A stretch of DNA of 64,000 nt from Cristatella mucedo (lineage: Eukaryota > Bryozoa > Phylactolaemata > Cristatellidae). The stretch's first letter is position 1. Every line of letters begins with the position of its first letter. The translations under genes and the position numbers were made by a program. The notes beneath the pieces were generated by a model, which searched no databases, had not been told where the DNA came from, and saw only the letters and a list, made by a program, of their open reading frames with translations. Below, in pieces: positions 57,921 to 64,000 of the stretch. The DNA is taken from NCBI GenBank assembly GCA_009760855.2, contig WPIO01000025.1, positions 3,048,501 through 3,112,500 on the forward strand. Direction: 5' to 3'.

Positions 57921-58030
57921 GTAATAGTATAATAGTAATACATTTGATATAGCGCCCTCAGCAAACTCAACCTGTTTCTAGGCACTCGACATTTGCTTCA
58001 AAGGAAGCGCGATGGAATGGTTAGTGGTAG
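57921..58030 (-). mobile_element. LINE-A 3' end fragment
   Basis: An ATT-type tail (AGTATAATAGTAATACATTT), then minus-strand hairpin sequence (GAGTGCCTAGAAACAGGTTG) and about 40 bases of 3' untranslated region. It lies tail-to-tail with the plus-strand fragment immediately to its left. Confidence 0.82.
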
Positions 58031-58034
58031 CGGA

Positions 58035-58862
58035 CTAGTACAGCCACGAGCGCTATGCTTGCGGCCTGGTTCTCATCGGATGTGGAAGCCCCACAGCACG
58101 TTTGCAACAGCACTAACATCTCGGACAGCGGCTTCCAATCAAAAGGAGCCCAGGGGTCAATCAAGGGGTCGGCACGAGTGTCTTTCGACCAGCGAAAGAC
58201 ACTCGCGCGGCTCGCTAGAGCAACGGCCATCGCGGGACGCCGCGGATCCCGCGAGCGAGAGCTCAGCGCGCCGAGGAGGTCGAGCGAAGCTCGGCTGCTC
58301 GGCTTCTCGAGAACTCTCGAGCGGAACATGAAGCGCACAATTTGGCACGAGCTCGCAATGTAAGCGCCGAGTGCCGGTCAACGCGCAGCCGTCGCTTGGC
58401 TGCTTTGCTTTTCGCGTTTGGCTCGTTGCTGCTCTCTGGAATTGAAAGTCGCCCGCCCGCCCGCCCGCCCGCCGGTCCGATTCGAAGGGGATCGCGGTTA
58501 TTTAAGGAGACCGCCGCCGCTGCCAGAAAACCACGCGCCTCGATGAGGGAGGCAGCCGTTGGCGGCGTGTGAGCGCGTCAGCCTCGAGTGCTAATGCACA
58601 GAGCAGAGCCGCCGCGGGACGAGGTGCCGCCGCCGCCGGGCCAGTCGCGGTCCGCGGACGGCGGCAGGCCCGCGGCGAGCCGGCCTCGCTGCGCGCGCCG
58701 CCACCGCCGGCGTTCGAGTCTCTAGACTGCAGGCGAAAGAGGCTGCTGCGGAGGTACCGACGGGCTCACCGGTTGCCGTAAATACGCGCGGGAGCAGTCT
58801 GGAGAGGAATGGAACGCACCTGCCACGTCGGCCCTGTGGGGGCCGGCTGGCGTTCTCAGCGG
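58035..58862. other. No recognisable gene; strongly CpG-rich
   Basis: Includes a CGCC tetranucleotide tract (58,451-58,472) and overlapping Arg/Ala/Pro-rich frames on both strands. Composition alone explains the open frames. Confidence 0.45.
58175..58205. repeat. Perfect 13-bp inverted repeat with 5-base loop
   Basis: CGAGTGTCTTTCG, loop ACCAG, CGAAAGACACTCG. There is no U-run after it and no neighbouring gene to assign it to, so its role, if any, is unknown. Confidence 0.9.
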
Positions 58863-58866
58863 CAGC

Positions 58867-58893
58867 GAGAGAGGGAGAGAGAGAGAGGAGGGA

Positions 58894-58981
<88 letters not shown>

Positions 58982-58990
58982 AGAGAGAGG
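58867..58990. repeat. (GA)n array
   Basis: Almost pure GA for about 75 bases (58,900-58,977) with interrupted flanks. The RERER and SLSLS frames, including most of a 416-residue minus-strand frame, come from this and the downstream minisatellite. Confidence 0.96.
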
Positions 58991-58999
58991 GGGAGCGGC

Positions 59000-59855
59000 A
59001 CCTCCGATCGCAGGTGCTGCCTGACGGTAGCTCACTCAGAGGATCAAAGGTCCGCGAGGCGGGCGCTCGCAGGTGGAAGGCGGCTGCGTCAACCGGTCGG
59101 TAGCCGCATTGGTTCTCGTTTGCGTCATTTGCCGCCTCCGGGACCGAGCAGCGCTTATTTTTAGGCGTGGCAATTGATCGAGCCGCCGTCAGCCGAGGCC
59201 GACGGGCCTCAGAGGCCGCTGCATTGCAGCCCTCGGCGAGCGCTCGCTCGCGCGTGAGCTGACGGTGGGTCAGCGCCAGTGCGTCGGGTGGGCGTATCCC
59301 TCCGATGAAACTGGGTCGACTGGTGGACGCGATGCGAAAACCGCGAGCCGACGTTGCCAGCCAGGAACGTGACAGCATTCCTAAGAGCGCTAGCCCGTCG
59401 ACTGCTCCGGACGCCGGCCCGCTCGCTTTCCGCACGCGACGACGCGCGTACCGCTTCGCTCGCGCGCGCATCGCCCGTTCGTTCGCGCACGGCGATCGGA
59501 CATTATGGACGCCACTGCCACCGCCGCCCGGCGGCAGTGGCGTCTCCGCCGTTGACGCGGGCTGGCGTTTAGGCCGCCGCCTGCGCTCGGGATGGACGCT
59601 CGAGAGACGGCCGCCGCGCGCTCGGAAGTTGAAGTCTGATTTCGCGCGGGTAACGGCAACGACCGGCTTCAGCGGCAATATCCGACAGCGAACGGCGACC
59701 AGACAGCGAACTCGGACAGCGAACGGCCTGCTCGCTCTGCGTGCGGCTCGCGTCGCATCTCGGAGGCGCGTAGCTCCGCGAGCACCGAAGTGCGAGCCTG
59801 TCCGCCGGTCGCGACCGGACGAGCGGCGATTGGTCGATCGCTTTTCGCCCGCTTC
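59000..59855. other. No recognisable gene; extremely CpG-rich
   Basis: Long Arg-rich open frames exist on both strands (59,305-60,093 plus, 262 residues; 58,722-59,972 minus, 416 residues). They overlap each other in antisense and end in the 45-bp minisatellite. With such composition stop codons are rare on either strand, so openness is not evidence of coding. Confidence 0.45.
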
Positions 59856-60035
59856 GCGTCGAAGCGATCGAGTCCGCGTCGAAGCGATCGAGGCTCTAAC
59901 GCGTCGAAGCGATCGAGCCCGCGTCGAAGCGATCGAGGCTCTAACGCGTCGAAGCGATCGAGCCCGCGTCAAAGCGATCGAGGCTCTAACGCGTCGAGAC
60001 GATCGAGCCCGCGTCGAAGCGATCGAGGCTCTAAC
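59856..60035. repeat. 45-bp CpG-rich minisatellite, four units
   Basis: Four back-to-back 45-base units (59,856; 59,901; 59,946; 59,991), with few substitutions, and a partial fifth. Each unit holds two versions of GCGTCGAAGCGATCGAG, one followed by CCC or TCC and the other by GCTCTAAC, so the unit is itself a 20+25 duplication. Because 45 is a multiple of three, all frames stay open and give 15-residue peptide repeats (RRSDRARVEAIEALT on plus). Confidence 0.97.
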
Positions 60036-60054
60036 GCGTCGAGGCGAGTCGAAG

Positions 60055-61415
60055 CGGAGAGCGGGCGCTCGGCACTCGCCCTACTACACTTGATGCGGCA
60101 CTCGAAGCTTGCGCCGAGAACCGCCGCCCTCCGGCGTAGCTTGCGGTGTCGGCCTTGGGATTGGCATGCCGACGGTCGGCTGTCGCGCGTCCGACGACTG
60201 CACCGCTTGCAACAGAGGTTATCTGTTTTTCACGCGTGCCTCGTGCTTGAGGCGGCCATGTGCACGGGTTGCCAGTCACTGCATTCTTTCAGGTGACTCT
60301 TGCTTGTCTATCTAGAGGCAAGCAGCAACGCGTAGGTAATATTACGTTTTAGAAAAGTGTTATGATCGCAGTCGTGGAGTCAAGGTCGAGTAGAAAAGTC
60401 AAGGCACCGTCGGCTCGCTTGCGTCACTGCAGCGGCACTGCCGCTCGAGCCGACTTACGACGACCGCGATCTGGACGTTTGGTAAGCGCACGTTGCTGCG
60501 CTCGTGCATCCGATCGAAAGGGCGCAGTGCTAAATAGCTCGTACGTATCGCTTTCGCAAATTCCATAGAGCGCGCCGCTCACAGCTCAATCGTGTACGAT
60601 CAAGCCACGCCGCGCTACCGCAACAGAGGTCAAATCACCAGCAGCTAAACGACTCACATATTCAAGTCGCGACGCAATTAACGAGCCGAGGAGCTGCTGC
60701 GAAGCAACCTTTGCTGCTAAGTGTCGCTCAGAGCGACCGAACTCAGAGCGGTTGACGAGTCAAGGGCCGCGAGCAGATTGATTGACGCGCCATTAGCGCT
60801 AGACACGAGGCAGTACGAGCGGACAGTGTGGATTGCGTTGCGCATGAAACCGAGGGGACTGTCAACGAATGAATTGCAGCGCCTGCGCGGCGGCTTCGTT
60901 GCTAATGCGATGCGGAGACCTTCGTTGAGCGACCGCTGACGGCGTAGTTTCTACACACGCGCGCGGCAGCCACGTGAGCGAAAGCGTCATCTTTGTGACT
61001 CGGAGGCTGCGCAAAGAATCGTCGCACCGCTTCGGGCCGCCGCAATTCGATTGGCACGGGTGTCGAGATAGAGGTCAGATGCGAAGAGACCGAGGCGACG
61101 GGCGGGCTACTCGCCGCGTACGCACTGAGGATGGACGCACGCGGTGGCCCGTCCCCGCAAGTCGCGCGGGAGACCGAACTGAGTCGGTCAGCCGGACCGA
61201 GCGTGGAATGAGCAGGCTGCACTGATTTACAGAATTCGTTAGTCGGCTGGCGGCCTGGGTCGTGAATAGCAACCGTGGCTGGACTAAGAACCATTGGCGC
61301 ATCGCACGGCCCAGTAGCGCATCGTCTGACAGACAGGTGCGGCGCAGCGAAACGCATCTTTAAAGAAAGAAACATTGTCAGCACATGTCAGCTATTTTCG
61401 CGCACGCTCCAGAGC
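60055..61415. other. No recognisable gene; CpG-rich
   Basis: The minus-strand 160-residue and plus-strand 83-residue frames at 60,902-61,384 overlap. The plus one carries VIFVTRRLRKES (see findings). No other motif. Confidence 0.4.
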
Positions 61416-61419
61416 CTCT

Positions 61420-61420
<1 letters not shown>

Positions 61421-61469
<49 letters not shown>
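61421..61469. repeat. (CT)n microsatellite
   Basis: About 24 pure CT units. Confidence 0.97.
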
Positions 61470-61471
<2 letters not shown>

Positions 61472-61643
61472 GATTAAATGCAATTACCAGCTACCGCCTA
61501 CTCTCGCTGCTGCTTTTACTACCTATATACTCGCTGCCACTTTTTTCGAAGCTATAGTGCACCTGCGCGTGACCCGGCGAGCGAGCAATTTCCTTCAGCT
61601 ACTGTCGACGCTCGCCGCCCCCGCCGCCACCCCCGCCGTCACC

Positions 61644-61813
61644 GCTCGGAGGCCGCCGCCGCTCGGAGGCCGCCGCCGCTCGGAGGCCGCCGCCGCTCGG
61701 AGGCCGCCGCCGCTCGGAGGCCGCCGCCGCTCGGAGGCCGCCGCTGCCGCTCGGAGGCCGCCGCCGCCGCTCGGAGGCCGCCGCCGCTCGGAGGCCGCCG
61801 CCGCCGCTCGGAG
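61644..61813. repeat. 17-bp GC-rich minisatellite
   Basis: About ten head-to-tail units of GCTCGGAGGCCGCCGCC. Several units near the right end are lengthened by 3 bases (extra GCC). The 17-base period rotates the reading frame, giving a mosaic of PPPLGG, RRRSE and AAAA peptides in every frame. Confidence 0.96.
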
Positions 61814-61814
61814 T

Positions 61815-64000
61815 TAATGACGAGCTCCTCCGAGTTTCCGGCGAGGCGACCGACGCGTTTCTCGGAAAGTGCGACGCCTCAATGAGACTCAGTCGCTCCC
61901 TCTCGCCGGGTGTGGCCGTCGAGCAGAGGCTACCTCGCCGGGCTGACCCGCCAAGGTGTCAGGGGGAAGAGAAGCGGAGCTGAGCGCGGTATGAATGTCT
62001 AATCGTCAAGGCCTCTTACAAGTATTCGATCGTCGGTGCGAGCGTTGACTTTTCCTTCGATTCAAGTCCACTCGTCTCCCGTTCACAGAAATTCACTGAC
62101 GATGTCCACATCGAGGCTCGAGCGAGAGAAGAAAATCGTGCAGTACGCGGCAGTTAACGATTGAGAAAAAAGAGTTATTTCAAGGTTATGGCCTCCGCTA
62201 AACATCGCTAGTTTTGCGTAGCTTAGTTCGAAATTTCAGCGAGTCTATATCCCGGTCGAGGCGTCGCAGTTGCACCGTGGTGCGGCGCGGGTATTCATGA
62301 ATGCGATTACGCCGCCGCTCTGCTATTTGGCCGCTCTGGAAATAGGCAGCTGAACTTTTAACGGCGCACCGTCGGTGCCCGGAACGCACCACTCGCCGCC
62401 TGCCTGCCTGAGTCGTCTTTGGAGACTCACTTAAATGGCGCAATTGCGATAGCTGTGCGGAATGTATGCAGCGCGGCTTCTGCCGAGGCTAGGAGCAGCG
62501 GCGATTGAGGCGGCGGCGGCCGCCGCCGCCGCCGCCGCCGCCGCGAGAGCAAAGACGCAAATTAGCATCGGTTTTCCACTCTCGCCGTCAGGAATCGACT
62601 CAGCCATCGTTGTCCAATCTCCGAGTCAGCAGCAGCAGCGGCAGATTTCTCGGGCAGCTGCGTTCGTCTCGCATGGTGAACGTCTCTCGGAGCGCGATCT
62701 GCATACGATTGGCATACGTGTCGGGCAGCGGCCGAGCGAGGTGGAACTGAGGACCGCGGAAGAATTAGGTCACGCGCACGCTATAGCTGCTCGAGCTTGG
62801 AGGCAACGCTATGGTAGGAGGCCCACACGCTCAGACGCCATCGCAAGAGCCCTTCGCTTCGTGGCTGTGTGCCACGCCACCAGAAAATGGCCGACCACGC
62901 GAATGAACGCGCGTCCTGGTGCGCGAAGACAAATATCCGGTAAATGCTGACTGCTCGCTTCAATTATGCGCGATAAAATCTGTTTAACGTTCTCTTGTTT
63001 TTATAATTTTCTAATTTTTCTAAATTACTTTTCATGTCTTGCTAGGGACTTCGGCCCCCCCCTGCCGCTGTCCTAGATCGGAGCTCGGGACGGGAAAAAT
63101 CCGCTTAGATGGGCGACGGTGGTCGCGAGGTGGCCGACCCATCAGCGACGATCTAGTGGTCCTTTTTGGGTCCTGTCGAAAGAATGCGAAATCATGTGAT
63201 TGCCCTTCGCTTTACTTCGGCTGCTCGCACATTCCTCGGGCATGATGTAAGCCATTCGGGCAATCCATTGGGCTCATTGTCAGTGCAAATCCCAACAAAT
63301 ATCTAGTGGATTGACATAAGGGCCTCCCAAGATCGGATCGCTTGCTCCGATGAGCTTCCAACAACTGGTCGGCGTGGCGAGCGCTTAAGACTACCGAGAT
63401 TCACTTAGCGACAATTCTCACCTGGGCCACAGTGAACAACAAAAGTCTTGCACAAAAAGTTAGCATATGCGCGCTGCTCCGCTAGGCGTCCGATGAGCTC
63501 AGAGTTGCAGCTTTGCCGCCACGAGACAACTCCTCACTCTCTATTGGCTGTATTGGCAGAGAAGCTTTGACAACAGCATGACTTCGCTTCGGTGCGTGCA
63601 GTTTTTAATTATACGAATTAGCTGGCCGCGTTCAAAAGCGAGAGCGCAGTGGTTTTATTTTTTCTCTAATTTTCAACAGCCGTCACCAGCTGGGCTCTTA
63701 ATGGGAAGAAGAAACGTGACCGCCTTTATCGGCAACATTTATTTACGCTGTCCCTTGCGTTTTCGCTGGCCACTCAGCTTATTTAAGAAGAAGGAAAATA
63801 TTCGCTTGTTTACCAGCGTCGTTTCCGTAGCGGCGGAAGAGCCATGGCGACCGACAATCAGCAGACAAGCAGCGTGAAATAAGGACTGCTCGTTGCAGCT
63901 AAGCACCATTTGATGTCAGACTAGAACGATATTTTCGCTGCATTCATCGGAAAGCTCGTTCTCAATGCACGAAGTCAACTATCTTGTAGTACAGCGAAGC
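61815..64000. other. No recognisable gene in the last 2.2 kb
   Basis: A (GCC)n tract lies at 62,519-62,543. A 162-residue plus frame at 62,462-62,950 contains that tract as polyalanine and continues with a mixed-composition stretch (SERDLHTIGIRVGQRPSEVE...). It is the least compositional frame of the right third but matches nothing I know, and I see no supporting start context or splice sites. Frames at 63,039-63,245 and 63,578-63,877 likewise have no motif. Confidence 0.4.

Noticed and set aside
58722-59972. 416-residue minus-strand open frame
   Set aside because: It is composed of the 45-bp minisatellite, Arg/Ala-rich CpG sequence and a (GA)n array, and overlaps a 262-residue antisense frame. 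Openness follows from composition; no motif or supporting context.
59305-60093. 262-residue plus-strand arginine-rich frame as a possible basic nuclear protein
   Set aside because: The tail is the minisatellite and the rest is compositional Arg/Ala/Ser with no domain, so no support beyond an open frame.
62462-62950. 162-residue frame with polyalanine start as a candidate exon
   Set aside because: It is less repetitive than its neighbours, but there is no recognised motif, no convincing start context and no splice sites. Kept only as a mention in the interval entry.

Overview
This window looks like a repeat-dense intergenic stretch of an invertebrate animal genome. The evidence is about twenty partial copies of L2/CR1-clade LINEs, two tRNA-derived SINE families, DNA transposon remnants (Tc1-like, probably pogo/Tigger-like), broken Ty3/gypsy fossils, and a Polinton/Maverick-like fossil. 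Long AT, GA and CA microsatellites are frequent, and CpG is not depleted. I found no bacterial-style operon and no host gene that I can name. Most long open frames are either low-complexity readings of microsatellites (SLSLS, IYIYI, RERER) or shadow frames of the LINEs. I cannot place the organism below Metazoa.

Layout. 1 to about 10.9 kb is strongly AT-rich. It is an old, heavily broken virus-like element of the Polinton/adintovirus kind, with DNA polymerase B at the left edge, then a packaging ATPase, then a presumed late-gene region, and it is interrupted by a LINE 3' fragment. 11 to 20 kb is mid-GC sequence with two SINE-1 copies, an old LINE-B fragment, a Tc1-like transposase fragment and the C-terminus of another CR1-like LINE. 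20 to 27 kb holds two Ty3/gypsy fossils in opposite orientation and a SINE-1 copy split by a LINE. 27 to 42 kb is a LINE-A cluster. It contains the most complete reverse transcriptase fragment, two nearly identical recent copies, a LINE nested in a LINE, and a widespread but uncharacterised gene family member that is split by both a SINE and a LINE. 42 to 64 kb becomes GC- and CpG-rich, with GA/CT arrays, two GC-rich minisatellites, scattered LINE and SINE tails and no recognisable gene.

The repeats tell a connected story. LINE-A copies end in a short hairpin followed by an (ATT)n tail. SINE-1 has a tRNA-like head joined to nearly the same hairpin, so it probably depends on LINE-A reverse transcriptase, as MIR depends on L2. 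The nesting gives relative ages: the Polinton-like fossil and the orphan gene are oldest, SINE copies are intermediate, and the two near-identical LINE-A copies (34.6 and 39.8 kb) are youngest.

Limits: all identifications come from reading translated motifs by eye. Boundaries of diverged copies are good to perhaps 20-50 bases, and those of the fossils to several hundred bases.
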